Origin: Chara braunii
Lineage: Eukaryota > Streptophyta > Charophyceae > Charales > Characeae
DNA: 29,015 bases
Assembly: GCA_003427395.1 (NCBI GenBank)
Contig: BFEA01000248.1
Location: 1,539,831-1,568,845 of the forward strand
Reading direction: 5' to 3'
Both the position numbers and the translations under genes were made by a program. The notes under the pieces were generated by a model, which saw only the letters and a list, made by a program, of their open reading frames with translations, was not told the DNA's origin and made no database searches. This document shows, one piece after another, positions 1-9,410 of this stretch. The stretch's first letter is position 1; every line of letters starts with the position of its first letter.

Positions 1-82
<82 letters not shown>
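1..82. repeat. (AG)n microsatellite at window start
   Basis: A perfect AG dinucleotide repeat fills the first 82 bases. The window also ends in an AG tract, and an internal AG tract runs into an N gap, so these tracts probably mark places where assembly stopped. The sequence after this tract does not match what follows the AG tracts of the LTRs further right, so I cannot assign it to the same LTR family. Confidence 0.98.
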
Positions 83-86
<4 letters not shown>

Positions 87-2400
87 AGAATATAGAGAGT
101 CCTTAAAGTTCTCGAAACGCAACCATAAGGCCGAATGATATTACAAAAAGGTGGCCAAGTACATCGTAAGATAATCATGAAAAACTAGTGCAGCGACCCT
201 ACGCTGCGTTTCATCCGGACACCAACCGAATCGTCAGGGGTATGTGTACAAGTCGCCAGGAAGGGACTGAAAGAATAGAGCTATCACCATAAGTAGTGTT
301 CGGCCAAAGTAAAGAAAGGAAAGGAAATAGCAGAGGCAAGAGTGTCGAAGGGAGAGGAATCGGTTCAAAGGGACTTCTAGAAGCCGCATGGACTGCCCTG
401 ACAAGCTCCCACCTCAAGTGGCAACCCGGACTTTTGTTGTTAGGAAACCAAACATATTTTCCACCGAACTGGTCCCCCTATGAAAGGAGCCTCTTTCAAA
501 TCACAAGACTAGAGTTGTTGATGATCGCTTGGCAAGCACGCTGCTAGTTCGAGCGAAATCAGCACACATTCGGATTCTTGCACGCCAAAGACTCAAAGAG
601 CACATCACAACGTACTTGACCGCCAGGACAAAAGCAGCATGGGACCACCTCCGACAGATAATGCGGACAATAGACGAGAATCCTACCTAGACCCCGATAG
701 ACAGGAAACATAGGAGGTGAAGGCCCATTTCGCAGACGAGTGGCTGAGTCCCAGGAAAGCGATTGCAGATATCCGCAACTCACAAATCAAATGGAAGCAC
801 TGGAGGAGAGGACAAAAATGTATGGGCCTACAAACCACTATCCCACTTCTCAGTCCCCTATGCAGCTACCCCACCCTCTTTTATTATCCTCCTCGGCCAA
901 TCCTCTCCCCTCCTGAGTCCTCGCCCCCTCCCGTACCCGACAGGAGCGGCACTGCAAGCCCCCAAATCCGAATGCGGCTCCCGGGACTGCCACCAGCGAC
1001 AACAATGAGGAAGACCACTGACAAGATGGCGATAAATCGGAGAGACACTGCACCCGATCGGAGAACACGGGCGGCCCCTACAGAGACTAGCATGATTTGG
1101 GCAGAGTCTCAGAGGGATATGGGGTACGCGGCTCGCTTGCAACAATAACAAATGAAGGGGTGATGAAAACCTGGATTGGACCGCGCCAGAGTGACTTAAG
1201 GAGGCAAGCGACACTCAGGGTTTAGAGAGAGCTCCGAAAGGGTTTAGGGGGTAGGCGACAGAAACAGTGACAATGAATAGGGAGACAGTGGACACCTGGA
1301 ATTGCCCGAGACTATAGGCTCTGCAGGTCAGATACAACAATGACAAATAGAGGATAGGGTAGCAGAAATCCAGGATTCTAACATACACTGGAAGAACTGG
1401 AGAGCGAACGAACAGACTTGGCAATTCAAACCCCTCTCGTGATTCTACATCCCTTACTCAACCTCTCCCCCCTCCTTCGTCCTCCAGCCCTCGTGAACCC
1501 CCTCTTCCCTCTCCCCCCTCCCCCTCCCGACCCTGCCCTCTTGTTTGAGGAAGAGCAGAGAAGGCAGCGAATCGGGATCGGTGGCAAAAAGACAACAGTG
1601 AGACAAACAGCAGAAAGGAGCAGCAAAAAAACCGTCAGAGAAGGGAGAAGGGAAGGAGACATAGTGCACAGGAAAGGGAGGAAGCTCAAAATCACAATAG
1701 GGACTGCCCTGTGACTCACACAGTTCCGACATCAAGGCAGCGGTGCGTACACGCAATTAGCAGTCAGACTCTTCAAGGTACAGACTTTATTGGATGGTAA
1801 AGAGACACAGGGGCTTGGGAATTTGCTTGACGAGTTCCTTTCTATCGCATTGCATCACATCCTGCCTCACGGGCAGATCTTTAGACTCCAAGGATCACGA
1901 GGGTGGTGTGTAGGGGTTGTGGGCCTCCGGCAGGGGAGCGCTACCGAGAGCGCTCCGCCGCCCGACGATTTGACGCGACGGAAGGCTCCTTGGCAAGAGT
2001 CGGAAACGAAGAGCAATTGGGGCGCTATGACAACATGACGCAAGGATGAGAGTACGGGGTGAGAGGACAGCAGGATGATGAGGCGGGGGAGGGATCGTGG
2101 GGCATGGAGGAGCACGCTAGTGGTGTCCGGGCGTTGACGAATATCTCATATCATGGTCTCATTGGAGAGGAGGAATGTCGTGGGGGGGAGTAAGAAGGGT
2201 TTCATGGGCTAGAGGGAGAGTATTACAAGAAGGAATAAGAGGACGAATGCGGGGGTAAGGATTTTGAAGACAGGTCTTCTATAGGCGGGCGACGCCTGTG
2301 ACGATGACACCCCTTCATCTCTTTGGGCTACCTGCGAGGGGCGGCTGGCGGGCTCAGCAGTTTAGTCTCGTGATGTGGTTTGGTTTGTTGTAATGGTAAT
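83..2400 (+). other. Decayed sequence with a gag-like remnant, no intact gene
   Basis: No long convincing reading frame exists here. Between about 480 and 920 the three plus frames can be patched into a gag-like stretch: a basic helical segment (RILARQRLKEH at about 565-610), a segment reading AIADIRNSQ at about 750-785, and a coiled-coil-like MEALEERTKMYG starting at 791, followed by Pro/Ser-rich sequence. That order resembles the end of a retrotransposon capsid protein, but no zinc knuckle or protease follows. Pyrimidine-rich runs at about 885-935 and 1440-1530 create artificial proline-rich ORFs. The region from 1720 to 2400 shows nothing I can identify. The gag reading is a weak inference. 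Confidence 0.25.
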
Positions 2401-3180
2401 CCTAGCTGCGGTCTTGTTATCTTCATCGTTCGGTCATTTGAGATGGTTGAATAGTCGTCAACCACAGGCGGTCGAGTTGCTTGAGAGCCTATGAAGGAGG
2501 AGGTGAGGTTTTGAGAGAGAGGGGGTGCGTTTAGGGATGTCGAGGGTAAGTTGTGTTCTTCCTTTTCCTGTTTTGTAAAGGTGATTCTGCGATGACCTTG
2601 ATGAGATTCTTAACGATGTGATTCCCAGATAGTTTGGTCTGGTTCAATACCTATTAGTTTTTTCTATCCTTGAATTTTTAGGTATGCAACGAAAATATAA
2701 CTAATAATTCTGATTCTGAGGTTTGATAATCAATATTACATCAAGATCAATCCTGACCTAGTTTGTTTGCCTAATTCTGACGTATTTTATTTGCTTATTT
2801 CTTTTGAATTTCACATCATTAGTCATGTCGATCGTCGTATTTTTTGTTGCTGAATTACTGCTTGGGCAATACTCTTAGTCTGAGATTCGTAAAATCAAAG
2901 GTTGGGCACCTCTGATTTCTTAAAAGAGATTTTCAAATCTTAACTCAATCTTGTTTTCCTGATCTCGAAATTCTAGTCACTATGTGTTTCGATTCAATTC
3001 ATGATTGTTCGATCTTGATTTATAATCCTAATCCTTTTTAGTACTATCATTATTGTCTGACTCCTTAATTTTCTATACCAAGGAATTTTCTAAGTTCGGA
3101 CCTAATTTGTACTTAGTTGTCTAAGGAAAAACACACATGATTAAGGGAAGCAGATGATTCACATTGATGGGTGAGAAGTA
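2400..3180. other. AT-rich non-coding block
   Basis: The base composition changes clearly here. The plus strand is rich in T and A with short T runs, while the flanks are GC-richer. All frames are closed by frequent stops. It could be intergenic host DNA, an intron, or the non-coding end of an older element. I see no tRNA, splice pair or repeat structure that would decide. Confidence 0.5.
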
Positions 3181-3530
3181 TGAATGGGGGGTGTAACAGG
3201 GGGGGGCCTTAGCTTTCATTAGTAGGTCAGAAGGACGTGGCTGGGACGACGCAGACCGGTGTTGGAGCGTTGCTCTGTAACCTGGGGGAGCATGAGGGTT
3301 GGGGAGTTCTGTCGAGGGAGGAAGGCAGAACCATCACGTTCGACGTAGCCGTTGCCAGGGTTTTATCCCTGTCACCATCAGGGGCGTGCGACTGATGGGA
3401 GTTGTCAAGGGAGGAAAACACTTCTTACCGTCTATACTAGGCTGGTCGGTACTGGGGCATGGCGGTGCCCTGTAACCCTAGCATAGGACGGTATGAGACC
3501 AGTTGTGTGTAGTATCGAGGACTGCCTGGA
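3181..3530. other. GC-richer unassigned stretch upstream of the PLE
   Basis: The sequence returns to higher GC, with G-runs at about 3186-3206. It may be the 5' part of the Penelope-like element, displaced by the hairpin fragment that follows. No Cys/His finger or frame continuous with the GIY-YIG domain can be read, so this is left unassigned. Confidence 0.3.
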
Positions 3531-3687
3531 GGTACCTGGTCTCAAGCTAGGTCCATGTACAGCCAGGGGGTCCAGCGTTTTACAAACGTCGGACCCTTAG
3601 GAACAGCCAATTTTGACGAGTTTTCGGCCAAAAAACTCGGTTTCAATTTCGTTCAAAAAATAAAAGATGTCCATTTTGACGAAATGA
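3531..3687 (+). repeat. Truncated foldback element, right arm and loop
   Basis: This segment matches, in order, the loop and right arm of the complete hairpin element at 4773-5057. Both have a 'CTGGTCTC' loop, a GGGGGTCC block, a 'GGACCCTT' block, 'TCGGCC-AAAAACTC', 'GTTCAAAAAATA' and a terminal 'TTTTGACGAA'. The left arm is missing, so this is a 5'-truncated relative. It directly precedes the GIY-YIG frame of the PLE, and its in-frame peptide is a by-product, not a gene. Confidence 0.75.
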
Positions 3688-3696
3688 CAGTTTTGT

Positions 3697-4101
3697 GTGT
3701 ATGTACTCTTGTCACCATGGTACAAGCAAGTTTACATTGGTATGATAGAAAGAGGGTTATGGGCTCGGTGGAGGGAACATTATTGTCAAGGGCGTGGGAG
3801 TCGAAAACGGGGAAGGCAATTATACAATTGGTTGAGAAAGGTTGGTGTCATCCGGTATGTCCCACTTCCGCTGTTTACAAGTAAGGAATGCTCTGAGTTG
3901 GAAGTCGTTGAGAGTGCGCTGATAAGACACTGGTCTCAGTCACTCAACGTACGATCAGTAAAATTGAGGAAAGCACAAAAAAAAACTAAGTGTAGGCTAG
4001 GACGGACAGAAAGGAAAAAATGGAGGGGGGGTACGGGTTGTAGGAAGAACGTTTACCAGGTGGACACTGGGAGGATCATCGAGATTCGCTTAGGAGATTA
4101 A
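3697..4101 (+). pseudogene. PLE N-terminal GIY-YIG endonuclease domain
   Basis: An open frame of about 134 codons carries the core of a GIY-YIG nuclease. YIG lies at residues 13-15 (preceded by a YKQV segment), followed by the RxWxxH-like block ARWREH (residues 23-28) and the helix ELEVVESALIRHW with the expected catalytic Glu at residue 72, ending in the usual 'LN'. A Lys/Arg-rich tail follows. The canonical GIY tripeptide itself is not present. In PLEs this domain is thought to nick the target DNA that primes reverse transcription. There is no ATG at the frame opening, so the true start lay further upstream, where the hairpin fragment now sits. The frame closes at 4101, and later parts lie in other frames. 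Confidence 0.75.
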
Positions 4102-4361
4102 AAAAAGGCGACAGTCAAAGTTGTCGAAAGTTGCGTAGTCTGACCAGACAAAAGAGAGATGTGACCATACATTGTAATGGCGGGAAAACGTGGATTCACG
4201 GATGAAGGGTGGTGCGGAGGTTGTTTGGAGAAACTCGGGTAAAGCATAGGAGGGGAACGGGACCACTGCGATGTTACAAGACAAAGTTCGAAAGTGTTGG
4301 TACCATTGTACTTCGGCGCATAACCAAGGCATCGCCATGAACGTTAGCACTGAGAGATGAC

Positions 4362-4772
4362 ATGGTCAAGATGTTTAAGAATCCACGTCTACAGAAAAAG
4401 CTTCGGGGAAGAAGTCTGAGAAAACTGGTGAGATACTGCAGTGCAGTAAAAACGTTTACTACCAAGCGTAGTAGAACGAAGGCGAGACTGGTGATCTCAA
4501 GGGCGGTCCGCGAAAGTTTTGGAGTGAATGTGAGAACTAGAATTGTAGTGAAGGTACAATATGATGAACGAATCAGGAAAAGTGAGATTGCGAGAGTTGT
4601 GAGGAGGAAGATTGACGGTATGCAAATCGATAATACTCTGAAGGAAATGATAAAGCGAAGATTATGGGTTGTATGGAAGAAGTGCTCGAATGTGGGCGAC
4701 ATACTCCACAACCACCGACAATCGGCATCGATACATGTGTCCAACTGTCTGTGTGTTGGGATGCCCTACCAA
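4362..4772 (+). pseudogene. PLE linker between GIY-YIG and RT
   Basis: This frame is strongly basic, including the peptide VKVQYDERIRKSEIARVVRR and then a segment ending in KKCSNVGDILHNHR. A basic region closing with a W-x-K-x-C-x-N-V/S-x-D-I/L-x-N-like motif is typical of PLE proteins just before the RT fingers. The stretch 4102-4361 probably belongs to the same linker but is broken by stops. Just after it, the coding sequence is interrupted by the hairpin insertion at 4773, and the homologous protein resumes at 5058. Confidence 0.6.
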
Positions 4773-5057
4773 CAACCATTTCGTCAAAACGGACATATTA
4801 TATTTTTTGAACGAAATTGAAATTGAGTTTTTGGGCCAAAATCCGGTCAAAATTTTTAGCTCCTGGGATTCTGCATTCCCAGAACGTCGGACCCCCTAGA
4901 TGTATCTGGTCTCTGCTTGAGGTCAGATACATCTAGGGGGTCCGACGTTCTACGAACGCTGGACCCTTCGGAGCTAAAAATTTGGACTGGATTTCGGCCC
5001 AAAAACTCAATTTCAATTTTGTTCAAAAAATATAATATGTCCGTTTTGACGAAGTTG
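4773..5057. mobile_element. 285-bp foldback/MITE-like element inserted in the PLE
   Basis: A long near-perfect inverted repeat. The outer arms begin CAAC(CA)TTCGTCAAAACGG on each side, continue through an 'AATTGAAATTGAG' block and end near 'TTTTTAGCTCC'. The inner arms pair perfectly over 28 bp (about 4881-4908 with its mirror about 4924-4951) around a short loop at about 4909-4923. There is no coding capacity beyond mirror-image peptides. It splits the PLE coding sequence just before the RT, so it inserted after the PLE. I cannot see a clean target-site duplication. A second, truncated copy lies at 3531-3687. It could be a MITE or a foldback transposon. Confidence 0.85.
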
Positions 5058-6687
5058 CCTTTTACCCAAAGAGGAATGGGCACGTGCATTTTCGGATTGC
5101 GGAACTCGACTGTGTACCTCACATTGCATTAAATGCCAAGAATGTGTCGAGGTGTGAAGTCGGTGAGAGAGATAGTCTGTTAGTTGTCGAGTTGACCGAA
5201 GCTTTTCAGTCCTGGAGCAGCACCTCGAGGTTGACGACTGAGGACCTGAGCTTCTCGAAGGAGGATACTGATGGATGCATCCTTCATAGCAGCAGCCAGG
5301 GTCATGCGGATGGACTCGGCGAAATATTGGAATTTCGGGAGAAGATGAGAGGACTTGGCTCCACTAGATCGAATCCACGACGGTACTATGGTTATGTGCC
5401 CACGGTTGTATGAGAAGCGCATGGAGGACACGTTCTTGTTGAGTTATGGTTTCATAGTTTGCGCGGATGAAGAGGAGCGCTTGCTCGAGTTGGCTAGAAT
5501 CGAGTATGAGAAACGGGGTCTCAATAGTCAGGGTAAATGGAATATGAGGGGCGGTATCGGAAGTGCCTATGCACTACCGAAGCACAAGGATACGGATAGA
5601 TACCGTCCTATTTGTCCTACGTTCAACGAACCCTCAGTCCAGGCATGCAAAGTAGCAGCGAAGGCTAAACTGTTTGCTGTACTCTTTTCCGGAATCAAGT
5701 TATTTAAACCTGAAGTCTGTGTCATCAATGAAAGAGAGCCTGCATAGTATTAATAATTGTTTCGGTAAGTCTAAGCAGAACTTTAGAATTTGGGAGCATC
5801 CTTTGATATTAAGGATACGTTTAGTCGCTTGCCGCATGCGACAGTCTAGGCGGCGATTGAATAGGTCATTTGGTGGTTTGCCGAGAAAGGATATGAGGGG
5901 GTGTTCGTCAAGAAGAGAGGTCGTGGTGGTAGGTTGGGTGGATGTCAACGGATTGATGGAGTTGTCTTTGTATCCTTTAAGTATCCGATTTCCGTTGTTG
6001 ATTTTGAATTGGACTTTTGTTTTAGAGAAGCATGTGGGATATTGATGCAGCAGGTGATTGGGATCCCAATGGGGAAGAGTTCGGGCCCCCCATTCGCCTG
6101 CTTGATGTGTGCCAAAAGCGAATGGGACTCCCTGATTTCGCTCGGGGGACAAAAGCGTTTGTTTGCGGGTCTGAGATTTGTTGACAATGTGTCTGTATTT
6201 GCGGCATATAATTCACAGTTGGATGAGGATAATGCTAGAGTTGAGCGAGTATTGGACCGCTTAAAGGATTGTTACAACCAGGCTAACCTTGAAGCATACT
6301 GACGAGGGTGAGGATAGCTGGAATTTCCTCGGATGCAGGTTGTCGATCCGTGAGAATTTCCCATACTTGGGTACTGTGTAGGTTTTGAAGAATGATCAGC
6401 AGCTTCGGAACAGGGACCCTTCCATTCCGTACCTTTCAAGGTTTTGAATCATGTACATGCAAGCAGACTAAAATGGCTGTAACCATTGGCGCCTTGACAG
6501 GATTGATCAGAACTCTTGTGTGGGCATGGAAATGGTTGAAACTCTGGTTTTTGTGCGATCAGAGCTGCGCAGGAGGAAGAACTACCCAAGACATTGGTTC
6601 GGTAGGGCACTTAGGAATTACACCCGCGGTCAAAACCGGATGTGGAAGATGATTGCGCTCTTGTTATCGGACAATTTTTGTAAGTAG
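5058..6687 (+). pseudogene. PLE reverse transcriptase, multiply frameshifted
   Basis: Reverse transcriptase of the Penelope class, here non-functional. Fingers: a GHVHFR-like segment at about 5080, then PKHKDTDRYRPICPTF at about 5578-5627. Palm: motif A reads FDIKDTFSRLPHA from 5802, followed by two stops (5847, 5862). Then come FVKKRGRGGRLGG (5903), GIPMGK (6060-6077, motif B) and RFVDN (motif C, FVDN at 6177-6188). Active RTs have a second Asp in motif C, so FVDN lacks an expected catalytic residue. Thumb: WNFLGCRLSIREN from about 6316. C-terminal: a basic segment with WRLDRI and FVRSELRRR, ending at TAG 6685-6687. Palm motifs A-C share one frame. Fingers and thumb lie in others, which shows several indels. 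Confidence 0.8.
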
Positions 6688-6798
6688 AATAGAAAGCGGT
6701 AGATTCAATTTTTTGAAAGTAGTATGGAAGTAGTAAGTATTGGATGCAGATAGGATGAGGGTCAAGATCTGTATGCTCTTCTCGAAGATAGGTTGGAG
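6688..6798. other. Spacer between PLE and LTR element A
   Basis: A short stretch with no frame or repeat that I recognise. The last bases before the LTR (GGAG or TGGAG, ending at 6798) would be the target-site duplication of LTR element A. The matching copy cannot be checked because that element's other outer end is lost. Confidence 0.4.
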
Positions 6799-6955
6799 TG
6801 TGACGCCCAACCTCACGCCCAGCGCGACTTCCTGATCGGAGTGGGATGTGGGCCTGGAAGTGCAAAAAGGGGTGTGCCAAGGATTTTCGGGAAAGTGGGG
6901 GAGTCTTAAGGGTATGAATGCAACTAGGCGAATGAGGGGTGCACGCGCAAGGGTC

Positions 6956-7501
6956 TCATGGTCCGAAGGGGCCGGGACACTGTGGTCGACGGGTTACGGG
7001 GAAATCCCTCCGTGGTGGAGGCGGTCCCAAAAAGTTAGGCCGTCGGGGGCCGTCACGTGGTGCAGGTCGCCGCGTGCTTGGGTTGGGCCTATGGAATTCC
7101 GGAGTTCTCTGTTCGCCGCTATGTCGGCAATTCACACAAAACGTGTCGGGCCAATAGGGGGTTATGGCTGGCCACGGGACAACACTGAGTTGATGGTACG
7201 GAAGAAGAAGGCGGAAAGGAGGGAAACTGGTGGTGACGACAACAAATCCCGGGTGGGTGAAGACTGTGAAGTAGTAGGTGTGGTCGGGAGAAGGGAAATC
7301 GGAGCACCGAGGGTCACTAGAGGTGGCGCAGTGAAATTCCCACGGACATAGCCGATTCTCCGTGTGACAGGGGTACCGCGTCCTTATGAGTTCGTTTATC
7401 ATAGGGGTGAAATAGTCCGGGTCATAGGATGAGTCTGAGTTCCAAGATCGCGTCATGGTATCATTGTGGATGGGTCCGCTTGGGAGGGATGTCGTCATCA
7501 C
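6956..7501 (-). CDS. ORF inside the LTR of element A (unknown protein)
   Basis: A 181-codon open frame in the R-U5 part of the LTR, ending about 155 bp before the LTR's sense 3' end. I do not recognise a family. The segment TTSFPPFRLLLPYHQLSVVP and the following CVNC align without gaps over about 35 residues to a frame at the same LTR position in element B, and weaker similarity extends N-terminally. Conservation at protein level in two diverged LTRs suggests that this was coding. The C-terminal third is Pro/Arg-rich. In a transcript starting at the LTR promoter it would lie in the 5' leader, upstream of gag. No membrane segment or signal peptide is evident. Confidence 0.55.
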   Translation of the reverse strand: MMTTSLPSGPIHNDTMTRSWNSDSSYDPDYFTPMINELIRTRYPCHTENRLCPWEFHCATSSDPRCSDFPSPDHTYYFTVFTHPGFVVVTTSFPPFRLLLPYHQLSVVPWPAITPYWPDTFCVNCRHSGEQRTPEFHRPNPSTRRPAPRDGPRRPNFLGPPPPRRDFPVTRRPQCPGPFGP

Positions 7502-8098
7502 GCACGAGTACGCGCAGGGCAGGCAACCTCAGTGGCGCCTCAGCGCGCTTGTGCGGGATGACGGTTCCACCGCGAATCTTTTTGGGGGAGCGGATCGACG
7601 CACGGGAACGCGTGTAAGGGCGCGACTTGGATCGCGTTCACACGTGTTCTCGCGCGGCATTCGTGAGGTCAATCCTCATATCGTTTAATTGCTTCGGATT
7701 ATGCAAGATGCGAACATATCACAACCCCCAGCGCGAGATAAGCAAAAACGAGGACAAAATCGCTATCGGTGCCAGATCCTCATCCCAACTACAGCTGCAT
7801 CAAGCGTGAGCAGAGGTTTGACACAAACAAAAGGTAAGGACCGAGATTCTCAGTAGTGATATAGATGCGCAAGCATATCATCCATACATCCATTCATTCA
7901 ACAATCATACACGTCACGCAATCGAGATGGAGAAGAAGCGAGGACAGGTGTGAGCAAAAACCCAAGTCTCGATTCCCGAAAGCCGAAAACGAAAATGAGA
8001 ACGGGCAAACCGCCCGGAGTCGTAATCAAAATGTATGTACACAGATGAAGAGGGGGAAGAGACAAAGAAACAGCAAATCCACGCCCATCGACCTCAAC

Positions 8099-8125
8099 TC
8101 TCTCTCCTTCTCTCTCTCTCTCTCC
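8099..8125 (-). repeat. CT/AG tract of the element A LTR
   Basis: An interrupted CT run (AG in the sense direction) sits about 260 bp downstream, in sense, of the TATA box. The AG tracts of both element B LTRs occupy the same position. It is therefore an inherited part of the LTR leader, not a random microsatellite. Confidence 0.8.
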
Positions 8126-8382
8126 CCGATGCGGACAGTCCGTCGTCACGCACCAACCCACGAAGTTGTCACCCCGCTTAGTCCTCCCGCACCCGTCGGA
8201 TTCGCCCGTGCCCACAGTCCGTCGTGGCCCACGTCAATCCCGATCGTTCGGCACCAGCCCGTCGGGTCGCCCAACTCCTACTCTACTCACCTCTTGCTTC
8301 GCTCGTGTGCCGACCCTTCCTGATCGCGCAACCCCGAGCTTCCACTAACGGGTTAAGAGAGCTGACTAATCGCGCAGTCGAA

Positions 8383-8389
8383 ATTTATA
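8383..8389 (-). promoter_or_regulatory. Putative TATA box of the element A 3' LTR
   Basis: TATAAAT in sense, within GCTATAAATTTC. The same 12-mer stands at the matching place in both B LTRs (18155-18161 and 28685-28691), each time preceded by GCATGC-type alternating purine-pyrimidine sequence. Conservation in three LTR copies supports a core promoter and places U3 upstream of it. Confidence 0.7.
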
Positions 8390-9165
8390 GCGCGCATGCA
8401 TGCGCGAAGAACACAGAATTACCAGGACTTAGAGTGAGGATTAGAGAGGGAACGCCTGCGTTTTGCATGATCGGCCGCGGCGTGGGGGACGTAGCCCTTC
8501 TCCACACGTCGATCCGAGCATGCAAGTCGCGGCTTACAAAATTTAAGCAAAAGAAAGAGAGGGAGGGGGGGAGAGACAAAGTGCAAGAAGAAAGATACAG
8601 TTACAAGGGTGCCCGTCCAAAATTACAGTTACACACGCGATTAAGGGCGCCCACTAATCAGAGTACCGTTACAGCCGCATGAAAAAGCGCGTAGACAAAA
8701 GGCGCAGTGCGGCAGGAAAAAGTCATAATTACTGAATTCCTAAATTCCTATCTAATGCGGAAAAGCAAAAAAAAACATACATTCCAGAAAGAAAGTCCAA
8801 AATCCGGAGAGCCATCGGGGCTCGACAAAATTCGAAAAAGATTCAAAAGAAAATTCAAAAGAACGAAGCAATTTCCCGCGCGATGTCCGCGCCCAAAAGA
8901 TCGAACCCGAAATGAAAGGAACGACGTCAACATTTATTAATTGCGGGCGTGGTGGCGCGCCAGACATCCATCTGACCAATCTTCCCACCAGCCGTCCTAG
9001 GACACACCCGGCCCCGAAGAAGCGACGAAAAAGACGAAGAAGCAAGGGTACTGATGCAATTTTCCACCGATCCCGATTTCCCGTAAGTGGCCCAATCTTC
9101 CCAGCTTCGGACCCCTCGTTGCAACCGCGCAGAAACTCGCGCGTTACAAAAAGTGGTTCGTCACA

Positions 9166-9410
9166 TATGTGACGCCCAGGGGGTTCCAATATTAGCAAGC
9201 TCCTACTTGCTTGTTGACACGTGTCGATTTCTCTAATCGACCGACACGCGGAGCACTTCACTTTATGCCACTTACCGTTCGATTGCGTGTGGACGTCATC
9301 CAACGTGGCAACTCTGCTCTTCTACTAGTTCCTCATATTGGGCTCTTCGACGATCCAAGGATGGGATCTTTCTCGTGCCGTTGCCGCGACACGCGTCCAT
9401 TACCGCTGCA
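9166..9410 (-). promoter_or_regulatory. 3' non-coding end of element A internal region
   Basis: This joins ORF5 to the 3' LTR. In sense it contains CGGTAAGTGGCA (9267-9278), a hairpin AGCAAGTAGGAGCTTGCT (about 9196-9213), GGAACCCCCTGGG (9175-9187) and half of the palindrome CGTCACATATGTGACG across the LTR border. All four recur in the same order in element B (27782-27968). A normal purine-rich polypurine tract next to the LTR is not visible in the sense strand. Confidence 0.55.

Larger units (their letters stand above)
3691..6687 (+). mobile_element. Decayed Penelope-like element, permuted (Chlamys/Naiad type)
   Basis: One retroelement can be read across several frames. It has an N-terminal GIY-YIG nuclease (3697-4101), a basic linker (4362-4772), RT fingers (5058-5747), RT palm with DIKD, GIPMG and FVDN motifs (5802-6188), and a thumb plus C-terminal domain (6301-6687). 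Removing the inserted hairpin leaves about 2.7 kb, or about 900 codons, which fits a full PLE protein. Canonical Penelope elements have GIY-YIG at the C terminus. Here it is first and the frame ends after the thumb, the arrangement I know from the Chlamys and Naiad groups. Many stops and frameshifts make it inactive. The 5' boundary is unclear because a hairpin fragment abuts it. Confidence 0.8.
6799..9165 (-). repeat. 3' LTR of element A
   Basis: In the sense (minus) direction it starts TGTGACG at 9165 and ends CGTCACA at 6799. That gives the TG...CA ends and a 7-bp terminal inverted repeat expected of an LTR, about 2367 bp long. The sense 3' portion (6800-7035) matches the 5' LTR remnant at 17522-17755 almost base for base and, less closely, 19800-19905 in element B. 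The middle matches B's LTRs over the TATA box and the CT/AG tract. The start was chosen on the terminal repeat because no second intact LTR exists to confirm it. Confidence 0.8.

Noticed and set aside
1418-1756. Overlapping Pro/Leu- and Ser/Phe-rich frames on both strands
   Set aside because: They arise from pyrimidine-rich low-complexity DNA, and neither strand shows a domain.
4856-5122. Protein frames in the hairpin (LFKKYNMSVLTK peptides on both strands)
   Set aside because: Both come from the inverted repeat arms. The mirror symmetry explains why similar peptides appear on opposite strands.
8752-9303. 183-codon minus-strand frame across the internal/LTR border of element A
   Set aside because: Only the short LEPPG-HICDE part recurs in element B, and it is explained by the conserved border DNA and palindrome. 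The rest has no counterpart in B's LTR.
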